This document shows, piece by piece, positions 43,325 through 51,936 of a DNA stretch of 64,000 bases. This DNA is from Streptomyces cacaoi (GTDB lineage: Bacteria > Actinomycetota > Actinomycetes > Streptomycetales > Streptomycetaceae): the NCBI RefSeq assembly GCF_006539165.1, contig NZ_BJMM01000013.1:122222-186221 (forward strand), in the 5' to 3' direction. The notes under the pieces are model-generated. The model made no database searches and was not told the DNA's origin. It saw only the letters and a program-made list of their open reading frames with translations. Position numbers and translations under genes: made by a program. Within the stretch, counting starts at the first letter, position 1; every line of letters starts with the position of its first letter.

Positions 43325-44629
43325 TCAGGCTCCCCGGCCCCGCATCACCACGCGTGACAGCGCCTCCACGACCCGTGGTTCGTGGTCCTGGGCGGTGGCC
43401 GCACGCAGTCGCTCCAGCGCCCCCTCGGCTCCTCTTCCGGGCGTTCCCGCACCGCCCAGCCGCAACTCCTCATAGGCGTTGACCGTACGGAGGACACGGG
43501 CCGTCACCGGCTGTTGCCGGTACGGGTCGGCCTGCCGCTCCACCACATCGGCGACCTCCGCACCGCCCGTCCCCCGGCCGGGGATGCCCGCCCGCCGTAC
43601 GACGGAGGCGCCCGACAGCGCGATCCGCCGCCGCTCCCGGCCCTCCAGCGGCTCCGTCGCGCCCCCGGGCACCGGGTCGACGAGGGAGAGCTGGCCGACG
43701 TCGTGCAGCAGGGCCGCGTACTCCAGCACGGTGAGCTCCCGGCCGCTCAGCCCCAGCTCCCGGCCCACGGACCGGCACAGCGCCGCCACACGGCGCGCGT
43801 GCCCGCCCGGGGTGTGCCCGGAGATGTCCGTCACACGCGCGAGGGAGAGCACGGTCTGCCGGTGCGTCGCCCGGACGGCCGCGTGCCGGCGGAAGGCGAT
43901 CTGGGTGAGCAGCAGCGGAAGCCCCAGCACCGGCAGGGCCCACAGCCCCGCCACGGCCACCGCCAGCGCGAGGACGGCGCCGGAGGCGGCGATCGCCGGA
44001 ACGATCCCGCAGCGGATGCGCAACTCCTCGCGCAGCAGCGGCGCGTAGGAGCGCCCGGTGTGCTCGGCCGCGGTCGTCGCGCCCAGCACCGCGTCGAACA
44101 GCCCGGTCAGCAGGGTCAGCCCCAGCAGGCACAGCGCGTGCACCGGGCCCGGCGCCCCCGAGCAGTACAACGGGCCGCCGCCGTGCAGCAGTTGGAAGCA
44201 CACCGCGACGAACCCGACCCCCAGCACGGTGCGGGCGGCGACGTCGAGCGCGGGCGGCCGGCCCAGCGCCACATGCGGCACCATGCCCACCAGCGAGCCG
44301 GTCATCACCACCGCGACGACCTGCGCCGCGCCGTGCAGCGCGGGCTCCCCGCCGGCGGCGTCGAGCATCGCGTAGCCGAGCGCGGCGGCGCCCGCCAGCG
44401 GACCGGCCGAGCGGGACCGCCCGTCGGACCCGGGCAGCGGGACCCGCGCCAACTCGCCGACGGCCACCAGCAGTCCGAACGCCAGCGCGGTCCCGGGCTC
44501 CTCCAGGCCCCGCCAGACCGTGACGCACAGCGCGGCCCCGCCGAGCACGGCGGCGGCCGCGTACATCGCCGGCACGGTACGCAGCCGGCGCGCCGCCGGC
44601 AGCCGGGCCTCCACGGAACGCGCGCTCAC
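43325..44629 (-). CDS. Membrane HD-domain protein, degenerate partner
   Basis: A 434-residue protein: about ten hydrophobic segments (residues 20-260) followed by an HD domain with GHARRVAALCRSVGRELG and AALLHDVGQLSLVDP. The downstream HHE...GYP element seen in the upstream neighbour is missing, so c-di-GMP hydrolysis is doubtful. The GTG overlaps the preceding stop (GTGA), so the two are made together, perhaps as a heteromer. No kinase or sensor domain other than the membrane part. Confidence 0.82.
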   Translation of the reverse strand: MSARSVEARLPAARRLRTVPAMYAAAAVLGGAALCVTVWRGLEEPGTALAFGLLVAVGELARVPLPGSDGRSRSAGPLAGAAALGYAMLDAAGGEPALHGAAQVVAVVMTGSLVGMVPHVALGRPPALDVAARTVLGVGFVAVCFQLLHGGGPLYCSGAPGPVHALCLLGLTLLTGLFDAVLGATTAAEHTGRSYAPLLREELRIRCGIVPAIAASGAVLALAVAVAGLWALPVLGLPLLLTQIAFRRHAAVRATHRQTVLSLARVTDISGHTPGGHARRVAALCRSVGRELGLSGRELTVLEYAALLHDVGQLSLVDPVPGGATEPLEGRERRRIALSGASVVRRAGIPGRGTGGAEVADVVERQADPYRQQPVTARVLRTVNAYEELRLGGAGTPGRGAEGALERLRAATAQDHEPRVVEALSRVVMRGRGA

Positions 44630-46092
44630 CGGGCCGGTACGTTTCCGCCGCCGGGCCGCCCGCCGGCCGCCGCACCGTGTCCGGCGCCCGCACGCGCCGC
44701 CGAGGCGTCCTCGGCGTCGAGGGCCGAGGGAGGCCCGGGCACATCCGCCACGAGCCGCGCCCAGTCGTGCTTGGCCAGCGCGCGCACCAGCGCACCGACG
44801 GCCTGCGGGTCGAACTGGCTGCCCGCGCACCGCTCCAGCTCCGCCAGCGCCGCGTCCACCGGACGGCCCCTGCGGTAGCTGCGCGTGGACGTCATCGCGT
44901 CGAACGCGTCGGCGACGGCGACGATGCGCGCGGCCTGCGGGATCCGCGCACCGGCCAGCCCGTACGGATAGCCGTCGCCGTCGTAGCGCTCGTGGTGGTG
45001 CAGGATCGCCGGGCGCGCCTCGCCCAGGAAGCCGATGCCGCGCACGATCTCGTCGCCCAGCTCCGGGTGGCGTTCGATCTCCTGCCGCTCGGCCGGCGTC
45101 AGCGGCCCGTTCTTGCGCAACACCCGGGTGGGGACGCCGAGTTTGCCGACGTCGTGCAGCAGCCCGGCCAGCCGCAGCTCCTCGGCGCGCCGCTCGCCCA
45201 TGCCCAGCTCGCGGGCGATCAGCGCACAGGCCCTGCCGACCCGCTCGCCGTGCCCGCAGGTGTAACGGTCCTTGATGTCCACGGACTTCACCAGGGAGCC
45301 GATCGTCGCGCGGTAGGCGGCACGCTCCGCGCGGTACTGCGCGAACCCCCAGGACGACAGCAGCATCGGCAACAGCACGAACAGCCCGGCGACCGGTCCG
45401 TACGGGCTGCGCCACAGCACCGCCATCATCAGCCCCGCCGCGCCGTGCACCAGGTGCGGTCCCACGGTGCGCGGACACAGCCCGCGCCGCAGCGTGGCCG
45501 GCACCCGGCCGCCCGACACGGCCGTCCGCGTCCCGTCCAGTACGGCCAGGACGAGCGCGAACGTGACGGCGACGAACGGGGCCGCGACCAGCGCGAGCGG
45601 CAGCTCCGCCCGCTGCACCGCGCCCTGTGCGCCGCACGCCCGCTCGCACAGCGCACGCACCAGCCCCGCCGCGTACAGCGCGAGCACCAGCCGGGCTGCG
45701 TGCCACAGCCGTTGCCCGGCCCCGGCGCCGAGCGGCGCGAGCAGCGCACCGGGCACGGCGACGAGCGCGGCGCCGGACGGCGGCAGCAGGAAGACCCCGG
45801 CCAGCAGCACGGGAAAGACCAGCGGAGGCGCGCCGTCGGCCTCGCGCGCCCGCCCCGCGCGTCCGGGCGCGGCGAGCCCGGCCCAGGGGCCCCGCTCACG
45901 GGTGAGGACGACACAGCCGGCGTGCACGGCGGCCAGTACGCAGCACACCGTCCAGCCCGTGGCGCCCGCCCCGCCCACCGCACCGAGTCCGTCGAGCTGC
46001 CGCACCGCCGGCACGGCACACGCCGCCGCCGTGAGCACGGCAGCAGGCACAAGGGCGCGCGCCGGAAGATCCGCTCCCCGAGTCCCCATCAT
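44626..46092 (-). CDS. Membrane HD-GYP-type phosphodiesterase
   Basis: A 488-residue protein with about nine hydrophobic segments (to residue 245) and a cytoplasmic HD-GYP domain: DRYTCGHGERVGRACALIA, LAGLLHDVGKLGVP, HHERYDGDGYP (the GYP-defining loop) and ADAFDAMTSTRSYR. All metal and catalytic residues look present, so it should hydrolyse cyclic di-GMP or a related dinucleotide. ATG at 46092 has GGAGGAGGG just upstream. In Streptomyces c-di-GMP controls BldD, whose boxes lie elsewhere in this window. Confidence 0.88.
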   Translation of the reverse strand: MMGTRGADLPARALVPAAVLTAAACAVPAVRQLDGLGAVGGAGATGWTVCCVLAAVHAGCVVLTRERGPWAGLAAPGRAGRAREADGAPPLVFPVLLAGVFLLPPSGAALVAVPGALLAPLGAGAGQRLWHAARLVLALYAAGLVRALCERACGAQGAVQRAELPLALVAAPFVAVTFALVLAVLDGTRTAVSGGRVPATLRRGLCPRTVGPHLVHGAAGLMMAVLWRSPYGPVAGLFVLLPMLLSSWGFAQYRAERAAYRATIGSLVKSVDIKDRYTCGHGERVGRACALIARELGMGERRAEELRLAGLLHDVGKLGVPTRVLRKNGPLTPAERQEIERHPELGDEIVRGIGFLGEARPAILHHHERYDGDGYPYGLAGARIPQAARIVAVADAFDAMTSTRSYRRGRPVDAALAELERCAGSQFDPQAVGALVRALAKHDWARLVADVPGPPSALDAEDASAARAGAGHGAAAGGRPGGGNVPAR

Positions 46093-46517
46093 GACCCTCC
46101 TCCCCACCTCTCACAGGACGGGGAGGATAGGTCGGTACGCAGCGCGAGGAGGGGCGTGGACGCACGTTCCCCCGTACGGGAGGGAACCGCTCACACGAAG
46201 AGGTGACATCGCCCCGAACACCCCGCGCCGGACGAAGAGTTGTGCGACACAGCGAGTGCCACGCGGGGCTGCCGACGGCGGTGCCCGCGCGCACAGCCGA
46301 CCCGGCGGATCGTGCTCGGACCGGGGGCGGGAAGCACCGACGCCGGGACCCGGTCAGCGCCGACTCCGGGAAGGGCGGGGAGAGTTGTCCGGGCGCCGAC
46401 GGCAACTGGGCACGTACGGCGCCCCGGTGGGCTCAGTGGGCTCACCGCCGAGCGGCCTCGTCAGGCGGGTGGCCCGGGCTCGGCGGGGCGTTCGTCCGGG
46501 AAGGTCCGGCCGACCGG
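46093..46517. other. Intergenic region before the HD-GYP gene
   Basis: These 425 bases separate rsrA's end from the HD-GYP start. They hold an imperfect palindrome at 46166-46187 (GTTCC...GGGAAC around GTAC). No gene, RNA or clear terminator is seen. Confidence 0.4.
46166..46187. promoter_or_regulatory. Palindromic site upstream of the HD-GYP gene
   Basis: A 22-bp near-palindrome centred on CCCGTACGGG with GTTCC and GGAAC outer arms. It is 74 bp before the HD-GYP start, a plausible operator. Confidence 0.35.
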
Positions 46518-46916
46518 TCAGGTGGTGGCGCCACCGGCGGCCGCGCCGCCGTGCGTCATCCCCGGCGTCTCGCGGGGACCGGCCACGCCGGTGTCCTCCT
46601 CGCGCGGACCGGCACCGTGACCCCCGGCGGGATCCGGTGCGGAGGCATCCAGGGGCTCCTGGCCCTGCCGGATGACCTCGATACGGTTCATCACCTTCGC
46701 GCGCAGGTCCGACGGAACATCGTCGTGACCGCAGCAGCGCTTCACGAGCTTCTTGACCTCGCGCTCCAGACCGTACTTCTCGAAGCACGGCGAGCACTCG
46801 TCGAAGTGCTCCCGGTACTTCTCGCGGTCACCGTCCGGCATTTCGCGGTCGAGGTACTCGTAGAGGTGGTCGAGCACCTCCGAGCAGTCCGTCTCGTGCG
46901 GCTCTCCGCAACTCAT
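46518..46916 (-). CDS. rsrA: Zinc anti-sigma factor RsrA
   Basis: A 132-residue ZAS protein that inhibits sigma-R under reducing conditions. Zinc ligands match S. coelicolor RsrA numbering: Cys11, His37, Cys41 and Cys44 (HFDECSPC); Cys61/Cys62 follow. Disulfide stress forms Cys11-Cys44, ejecting zinc and freeing sigma-R. It has a 30-residue Gly/Ala/Pro-rich tail beyond the usual 105 residues. ATG at 46916 overlaps the sigR stop (ATGA). Confidence 0.96.
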   Translation of the reverse strand: MSCGEPHETDCSEVLDHLYEYLDREMPDGDREKYREHFDECSPCFEKYGLEREVKKLVKRCCGHDDVPSDLRAKVMNRIEVIRQGQEPLDASAPDPAGGHGAGPREEDTGVAGPRETPGMTHGGAAAGGATT

Positions 46917-47584
46917 GAGCCCGAGCCTTTCCGGTCTTGCGACCCGTCCGCCGCGGCACCGGCCGGAACGAGGCCGCGCTCTTGCGCGTAGCCCTCCAGC
47001 ATCTCGCGGAGCTGGCGCCGCCCACGGTGCAGACGGGACATCACCGTACCGATGGGTGTCCCCATGATGTCGGCGATCTCCTTGTACGCAAAGCCCTCGA
47101 CATCCGCCAGATACACGGCGATGCGGAACTCCTCGGGGATCGCCTGAAGCGCTTCCTTCACATCCGAGTCCGGCAGGTGGTCGAGCGCCTGCGCCTCGGC
47201 CGAGCGCAGCCCGGTCGACATGTGCGACTCGGCGCGCGCCAGCTGCCAGTCCTCGATCTCCTCCGCAGCGCTGCGCTGGGGCTCACGCTGCTTCTTGCGG
47301 TAGGAGTTGATGAAGGTGTTCGTCAGGATGCGATACAGCCAGGCCTTGAGGTTGGTCCCCTCGCGGAACTGGTGGAAGGACGCGTACGCCTTCGCGTAGG
47401 TCTCCTGCACCAGGTCCTCGGCATCGGCCGGATTGCGCGTCATACGCAGCGCGGCCGAGTACATCTGGTCGAGGAACGTCAGGGCATCCCGCTCGAAGCG
47501 CGCGCTGCGCTGCTCGGCCGTCTCGGACGCCCGGCCTTCCTGCTCTGCACTGGAGCCGCCTTCGGTCCCGGTGACCGGACCCAC
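46913..47584 (-). CDS. sigR: Redox-stress sigma factor SigR (main form)
   Basis: A 223-residue ECF sigma factor directing thiol-redox genes. Region 2 contains FLDQMYSAALRMTRNPADAEDLVQETYAKAY; region 4 has DVEGFAYKEIADIMGTPIGTVMSRLHRGR. The C-terminus is GLVPAG...KGSGS. GTG at 47584 has GGAGGAG immediately before it and matches the known start of sigma-R. A longer in-frame form starts at 47749 (see next). Coupled to rsrA by an ATGA overlap. Confidence 0.96.
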   Translation of the reverse strand: MGPVTGTEGGSSAEQEGRASETAEQRSARFERDALTFLDQMYSAALRMTRNPADAEDLVQETYAKAYASFHQFREGTNLKAWLYRILTNTFINSYRKKQREPQRSAAEEIEDWQLARAESHMSTGLRSAEAQALDHLPDSDVKEALQAIPEEFRIAVYLADVEGFAYKEIADIMGTPIGTVMSRLHRGRRQLREMLEGYAQERGLVPAGAAADGSQDRKGSGS

Positions 47585-47749
47585 CTCCTCCAACGTCGTG
47601 ACGGGCCCGAACGAAGACCCGCTCGAATCGGAGAATAGACGACGATCCGTACCGTCCGCCGCTCGAATCCTTGAGCCTCCGGACAGCGCCACCGTGGCCC
47701 AGTCCAGGTCGACGGCCTGTGGGCGCTGGGGGCAAACGACAGAACCCAT
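46913..47749 (-). CDS. sigR: SigR long isoform (sigma-R')
   Basis: An in-frame ATG at 47749 adds exactly 55 residues to sigma-R (MGSVVCPQRPQAVDLDW...), the same length reported for the unstable S. coelicolor sigma-R'. GGGAG lies upstream. The sigma-R promoter at 47864-47889 would make its mRNA, giving a self-limiting burst on oxidation. Isoform use is inferred. Confidence 0.7.
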   Translation of the reverse strand: MGSVVCPQRPQAVDLDWATVALSGGSRIRAADGTDRRLFSDSSGSSFGPVTTLEEVGPVTGTEGGSSAEQEGRASETAEQRSARFERDALTFLDQMYSAALRMTRNPADAEDLVQETYAKAYASFHQFREGTNLKAWLYRILTNTFINSYRKKQREPQRSAAEEIEDWQLARAESHMSTGLRSAEAQALDHLPDSDVKEALQAIPEEFRIAVYLADVEGFAYKEIADIMGTPIGTVMSRLHRGRRQLREMLEGYAQERGLVPAGAAADGSQDRKGSGS

Positions 47750-47863
47750 GCGGGCGGCTCCCTCTCCTCGTGGTGCTCTGCTCGGTGTCCGACTGCATCG
47801 ACGGCGTGACCGGCCCGCTGCGGCGGTCTCTGCACCACACCGGACGTGCACGCCGACTCGTAC

Positions 47864-47889
47864 AACCAGGAGACCCGCCGGGTCATTCC
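47864..47889 (-). promoter_or_regulatory. Sigma-R-dependent promoter of sigR
   Basis: On the minus strand, GGAAT (47889-47885), an 18-nt spacer, and GTT (47866-47864) match the sigma-R consensus GGAAT-N18-GTT exactly. It lies about 115 bp before the sigma-R' ATG and overlaps the hydrolase stop. Confidence 0.88.
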
Positions 47890-48608
47890 CGCTTCAGCCG
47901 GTCGATCACCGCCGAGGTGAGCACCCGCAGCGCCTCCTGCTGCGAGACGGCCGCCGACCGGGGCACCGCGAACCCGTGGTCGCCGCCCGGCACCTCGACC
48001 AGAGGGGTGCCGTCCGGGAACTCCTCCGGCCGCCCGAAGGGGTCGCGCCCGCCCTGGACGACGAGGACCGGCAGCCCCGCCTCCGTCAGCTCGTCCGCAC
48101 GGGACTTCTCCGGCTTGCCCGGCGGATGCAGCGGAAAGGAGAGCGCCAGCACCGACCGCGCGCCCAGCTCCCGCGCCGTACGGCAGGCCACCCGGGCCCC
48201 CGCGCTGCGCCCGCCCGCCACCACCGGCAGCCCGGGGCGCGTCAGCTGGGGCCACACCGCGCGCCAGCAGGCGTCCAGCGTCCGGGGCGCGGGGGCGACC
48301 TTCCGGCCCGCCACCCGCCAGGGCTGTTCCACCAGCGCGACGGTCACGCCCTCCGGCGGCAGCGCGGCGGCCAGCGCCTGGAGGTCCCGGGCCTCGATCC
48401 CGCCGCCGGCGCCGTGCCCGAGGGCCAGCACGGTGTGCGGCCGCCCCGCCCGGTACCAGGTGATCCGCGCCTCACCGTGCGGGGTCCCGACCGTCTGCGG
48501 CTCACCGGCCGGCCCGGCCTCGGCCGCCTCTGCTGCTTGCGCTGCGTCCGCTGTGCCTGCTGCATCTGCTGTGCCTGCTGAATCTGCTGCATCTGCTGCT
48601 TCGCTCAC
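47883..48608 (-). CDS. Alpha/beta-hydrolase (dienelactone-hydrolase-like)
   Basis: A 241-residue hydrolase of the KANL3/Tex30 type. The nucleophile Ser lies in VAGGRSAGARVA near residue 120; LVVQGGRDPFGRPEEF supplies the Asp region and VPGGDHGFAVP the catalytic His. The first 30 residues are a low-complexity Ala/Asp/Glu/Gly run, encoded by GCAGCA-type repeats; the conserved part begins at TPHGEARITWYRAG. GTG at 48608 follows AGGA eight bases away. Its substrate is unknown. Its stop overlaps the sigR promoter. Confidence 0.82.
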   Translation of the reverse strand: MSEAADAADSAGTADAAGTADAAQAAEAAEAGPAGEPQTVGTPHGEARITWYRAGRPHTVLALGHGAGGGIEARDLQALAAALPPEGVTVALVEQPWRVAGRKVAPAPRTLDACWRAVWPQLTRPGLPVVAGGRSAGARVACRTARELGARSVLALSFPLHPPGKPEKSRADELTEAGLPVLVVQGGRDPFGRPEEFPDGTPLVEVPGGDHGFAVPRSAAVSQQEALRVLTSAVIDRLKRE

Positions 48609-48739
48609 ACCGCGCATCCTGTCAGGGTCCGGCCGCCGACCCGTCCGGCACTGCGCGGCGGAACGACACGGACGGGGCGCGACGAGGCACGGGACGGGCG
48701 CTCGGGCCGGGCGCGGCCCCGGGAGGGGAGCCGCTGCCC

Positions 48740-49600
48740 TCAGAAGAGGGTCTGCTCCTCCGGTGCGGGCAGTTCCTTGACCAGCTCGGGGCCGTTGTTG
48801 CGCACGTTGCTCACGTCCGTGGAGACGGGGTGGGCGCGCATCAGCCCCTCGGGCGGCGGCGCGAGCAGCTCGCACAGCTCGTCGCGGTCCGTCCGGCCGG
48901 GGTCGAGCCAGGCGTCCCACCGCTCCGGGGGCAGCATCAGGGGCATCCGGGGGTGGATGTCGGCCAGCGAGCGCGGACCGCCCTCGGCGATCTCGTCCGC
49001 GTTGGCCAGCGGCGCCGTCTCGGCCTCCGTGGTGATCACCGAGCAGGTCACCCGCCAGGCCAGCGGGTGGTCGTCCGGCAGCGTCTTGTCCCGCCAGAAC
49101 TCGTACAGTCCGGCCATCGCCATGACGGCGCCGGTGTCCGGGGAGCCGTCCGGGGAACCGCCCCGGGAGCCGTCCGGGAAGACGAAGTACGGCTGTTTGC
49201 GGGGGCGCTTCCTGCGGCCTTCCTGCTCCAGCTGCAACTCGCCCTTGCCGGTGACCCACTCGTAGTAGCCGTCGGCCGGCAGCAGACAGCGGCGGGCGAC
49301 GAAGGGGCGGCGGTAGGCGGGCTTCTCGTGCACCGTCTCGGCCCGGGCGTTGATCATCTTCACGCCCATCTCGGGGCTCTTGGCCCAGGCCGGTACGAGG
49401 CCCCAGATGAGCTTGCGCAGCTGGCGCACCGGCCGCGGGTCCCCGGAGTCCTTCTCGGGCCGGTCGAGCACCGCGTAGACCTGCTTGGTCGGCGCGACGT
49501 TCCAGTCGGCCGCGAGGGTCTCCTCCGCGTCCCACTTCTCGATGCCGAAGCAAGTGGCCAGTTCCTCGGCGCTCCGGCTCGCCGCATACCGTCCGCACAT
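48740..49600 (-). CDS. SOS-response-associated peptidase (SRAP/YedK)
   Basis: A 286-residue SRAP protein. Cys2 in MCGRYAAS is the conserved nucleophile that crosslinks abasic sites in single-stranded DNA after Met removal. Other conserved elements are WNVAPT (Asn), MINARAETV and LPADGYYEW. There is an inserted Gly/Ser/Pro-rich loop near residue 165. ATG at 49600 is fixed by the need for Cys2; no strong ribosome site is present. It protects abasic sites in damaged forks. Confidence 0.92.
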   Translation of the reverse strand: MCGRYAASRSAEELATCFGIEKWDAEETLAADWNVAPTKQVYAVLDRPEKDSGDPRPVRQLRKLIWGLVPAWAKSPEMGVKMINARAETVHEKPAYRRPFVARRCLLPADGYYEWVTGKGELQLEQEGRRKRPRKQPYFVFPDGSRGGSPDGSPDTGAVMAMAGLYEFWRDKTLPDDHPLAWRVTCSVITTEAETAPLANADEIAEGGPRSLADIHPRMPLMLPPERWDAWLDPGRTDRDELCELLAPPPEGLMRAHPVSTDVSNVRNNGPELVKELPAPEEQTLF

Positions 49601-49701
49601 AGCTGCAAGACTGCCACGGCACCCAGGGCGCCCGCGGCGCGTTGGAACATCTGAACGAAACGGGTTGACCGAAGCAGGTCCCGGGGAGGGCACGACACAC
49701 C

Positions 49702-50472
49702 ATGGCCGACATGGACACAGCGAGCATCACGGACGTCTGGGACCGCGTCTTCGGAGCCCAGCCGGCCCCCGAGACATGGCTGGTGATCGCCACCGGGGTC
49801 GTCGCCCTGCTCGCGGTGGTGCCGCACGGCATATGGCGCCTGACCCGCAACGCCGTCACCATCGCGCACGAGGGCGGACACGGCCTGGTGGCCCTGCTGT
49901 CCGGCCGCCGGCTCGACGGCATCCGTCTGCACTCGGACACCTCGGGGCTGACCGTCTCCCGCGGCAAGCCCACCGGCATCGGCATGGTCCTCACCGCCGC
50001 CGCCGGCTACACCGCTCCCCCGCTGCTCGGCCTCGCCGGCGCCTGGCTGCTGTCCGCCCACCACATCACCGCACTGCTGTGGGGAGCGACGGCACTGCTG
50101 CTCGCGATGCTGGTGATGATCCGCAACGCCTACGGTGTGCTCACCGTCGTGCTGGCCGGCGGCGCCTTCCTGCTGGTCTCCTGGCTGACCAGCGCGGATG
50201 TGCAGGCCGCCTTCGCCTACTTCGTCGTCTGGTTCCTGCTGCTCGGCGGCGTCCGGCCCGTCTTCGAGCTCCAGACCAAGCGCCGCCGCTTCGGCCTGCG
50301 CCGCCCCTCCGCCGAGTACGCCGCCGCCATGGGCCGGTCCGGGGCGCCCGACTCGGACGCCGATCAGCTGTCCCGGCTCACCCACGTCCCGGCCGGTATG
50401 TGGCTGCTGCTCTTCCACGCCGTGGCGCTGTGCTCGCTGATCGGCGGAGGCCGCTGGCTGCTCGGCCTGTGA
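49702..50472 (+). CDS. M50-family membrane metallopeptidase-like protein
   Basis: A 256-residue protein with about six hydrophobic segments. AHEGGHGLVALLSGRRLDGI contains a HExxH zinc motif (His56, Glu57, His60) in the second segment, as in M50B intramembrane proteases. GKPTGIGMVLTAAAGYTAPPLLG is the second conserved block. Family members may act in regulated intramembrane proteolysis; the substrate is unknown. ATG at 49702 or 49711; GGGAGGG is about 11 bases off. It diverges from the SRAP gene. Confidence 0.8.
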   Translation: MADMDTASITDVWDRVFGAQPAPETWLVIATGVVALLAVVPHGIWRLTRNAVTIAHEGGHGLVALLSGRRLDGIRLHSDTSGLTVSRGKPTGIGMVLTAAAGYTAPPLLGLAGAWLLSAHHITALLWGATALLLAMLVMIRNAYGVLTVVLAGGAFLLVSWLTSADVQAAFAYFVVWFLLLGGVRPVFELQTKRRRFGLRRPSAEYAAAMGRSGAPDSDADQLSRLTHVPAGMWLLLFHAVALCSLIGGGRWLLGL

Positions 50473-50531
50473 GCCCGGGCGGCCCCCGCTGCCCCGGCGG
50501 GCCCGGCGGCCGGACGACTAAAGTGACCCCC

Positions 50532-51926
50532 ATGACCGACCAGCGCGCAGCCTTTGCAACCGACTCCCTGTGGCCCGCCCCGACGGCCGGCGGCCCGGTC
50601 GACGCCACCGTGACCGTGCCGGGCTCGAAGTCGGTCACCAACCGCGCCCTCGTCCTGGCCGCGCTCGCCTCCGAGCCGGGCTGGCTGCGCCGCCCGCTGC
50701 GCTCCCGCGACACCCTGCTGATGGCCGAGGCGCTGCGCGCGATGGGCGTCGAGATCGAGGAGCGGATCACCTCGGGCACCGGCGCCACCCCGGCCGCGGG
50801 CGCCAGCGCCGCGCACACCGCGGGCGAGTCCTGGCGGGTCATCCCGGCCCTGCCGCACGGGCCGGCCACCGTCGACGTGGGCAACGCGGGCACCGTGATG
50901 CGCTTCCTCCCGCCGGTGGCCGCGCTGGCCGACGGCACCGTCCGGTTCGACGGGGACCCCCGCTCCTACGAGCGCCCGCTGCACGGCGTCATCGACGCGC
51001 TGCGCACCCTCGGCGCCCGCATCGAGGACGAGGGCCGCGGAGCGCTGCCGCTGACGGTGCACGGGACGGGCTCGCTGGCCGGCGGCACGGTCGAGGTCGA
51101 CGCCTCCTCCTCCAGCCAGTTCGTCAGCGCGCTGCTGCTGTCGGCCCCCCGCTTCAACCAGGGCGTCCAGGTGCGGCACACCGGCCGCACGCTGCCGTCG
51201 CTGCCGCACATCCGGATGACGGTCGACATGCTCCGGCTCGCCGGTGCGCAGGTCGACGCCCCGGAGGACGGCGGCGAGGCGAACGTGTGGCGGGTCACCC
51301 CGGGCGCCCTGCTGGGCCGGGACGTGACGATCGAGCCGGACCTGTCCAACGCCCAGCCGTTCCTCGCCGCGGCCCTGGTCACCGGCGGCCGGGTGACGAT
51401 CCCGGACTGGCCGGAGCACACCACGCAGCCGGGCGACGCGCTGCGCGAGATCTTCTCCGCCATGGGCGGCTCCTGGACGCTGGACGAGCGGGGGCTGACC
51501 TTCACCGGCTCGGGCCGGGTGCACGGCATCGACATCGATCTGGGCGAGGTCGGCGAGCTGACGCCCGGCATCGCGGCGGTCGCCGCGCTCGCCGACGGCC
51601 CCTCGGTGCTGCGCGGCGTGGGCCATCTGCGGCTGCACGAGACGGACCGGCTCGCGGCGCTCGTCAAGGAGATCAACGGCCTGGGCGGCGACGTCACCGA
51701 GACCGAGGACGGGCTGCGCATCAGCCCCCGCCCGCTGCACGGCGGCGTCTTCCACACCTACGACGACCACCGGCTGGCCACCGCGGCGGCGGTGCTGGGC
51801 CTGTCCGTCGAGGGCGTCGAGGTGGAGAACGTCGCGACGACGGGCAAGACGCTGCCCGACTTCCCCGGCCTGTGGCACGGAATGCTGGGCTCGCCCGCGG
51901 GGGCAGGGGCGGGAGAGAGCGTCTGA
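50532..51926 (+). CDS. aroA: 3-phosphoshikimate 1-carboxyvinyltransferase (EPSP synthase)
   Basis: A 464-residue shikimate-pathway enzyme joining PEP to shikimate-3-P. VTVPGSKSVTNRALVLAALA near residues 28-47 carries the essential Lys. DVGNAGTVMRFLPPVAA is the PEP-binding block and LRLHETDRLAALVKE with TYDDHRLATA lie in the C-terminal lobe. No Shine-Dalgarno: TAAAGT ends 7 nt before the ATG, suggesting leaderless translation. Followed ten bases later by rsgA, probably co-transcribed. Confidence 0.94.
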   Translation: MTDQRAAFATDSLWPAPTAGGPVDATVTVPGSKSVTNRALVLAALASEPGWLRRPLRSRDTLLMAEALRAMGVEIEERITSGTGATPAAGASAAHTAGESWRVIPALPHGPATVDVGNAGTVMRFLPPVAALADGTVRFDGDPRSYERPLHGVIDALRTLGARIEDEGRGALPLTVHGTGSLAGGTVEVDASSSSQFVSALLLSAPRFNQGVQVRHTGRTLPSLPHIRMTVDMLRLAGAQVDAPEDGGEANVWRVTPGALLGRDVTIEPDLSNAQPFLAAALVTGGRVTIPDWPEHTTQPGDALREIFSAMGGSWTLDERGLTFTGSGRVHGIDIDLGEVGELTPGIAAVAALADGPSVLRGVGHLRLHETDRLAALVKEINGLGGDVTETEDGLRISPRPLHGGVFHTYDDHRLATAAAVLGLSVEGVEVENVATTGKTLPDFPGLWHGMLGSPAGAGAGESV

Positions 51927-51936
51927 GGGCCCGGCG

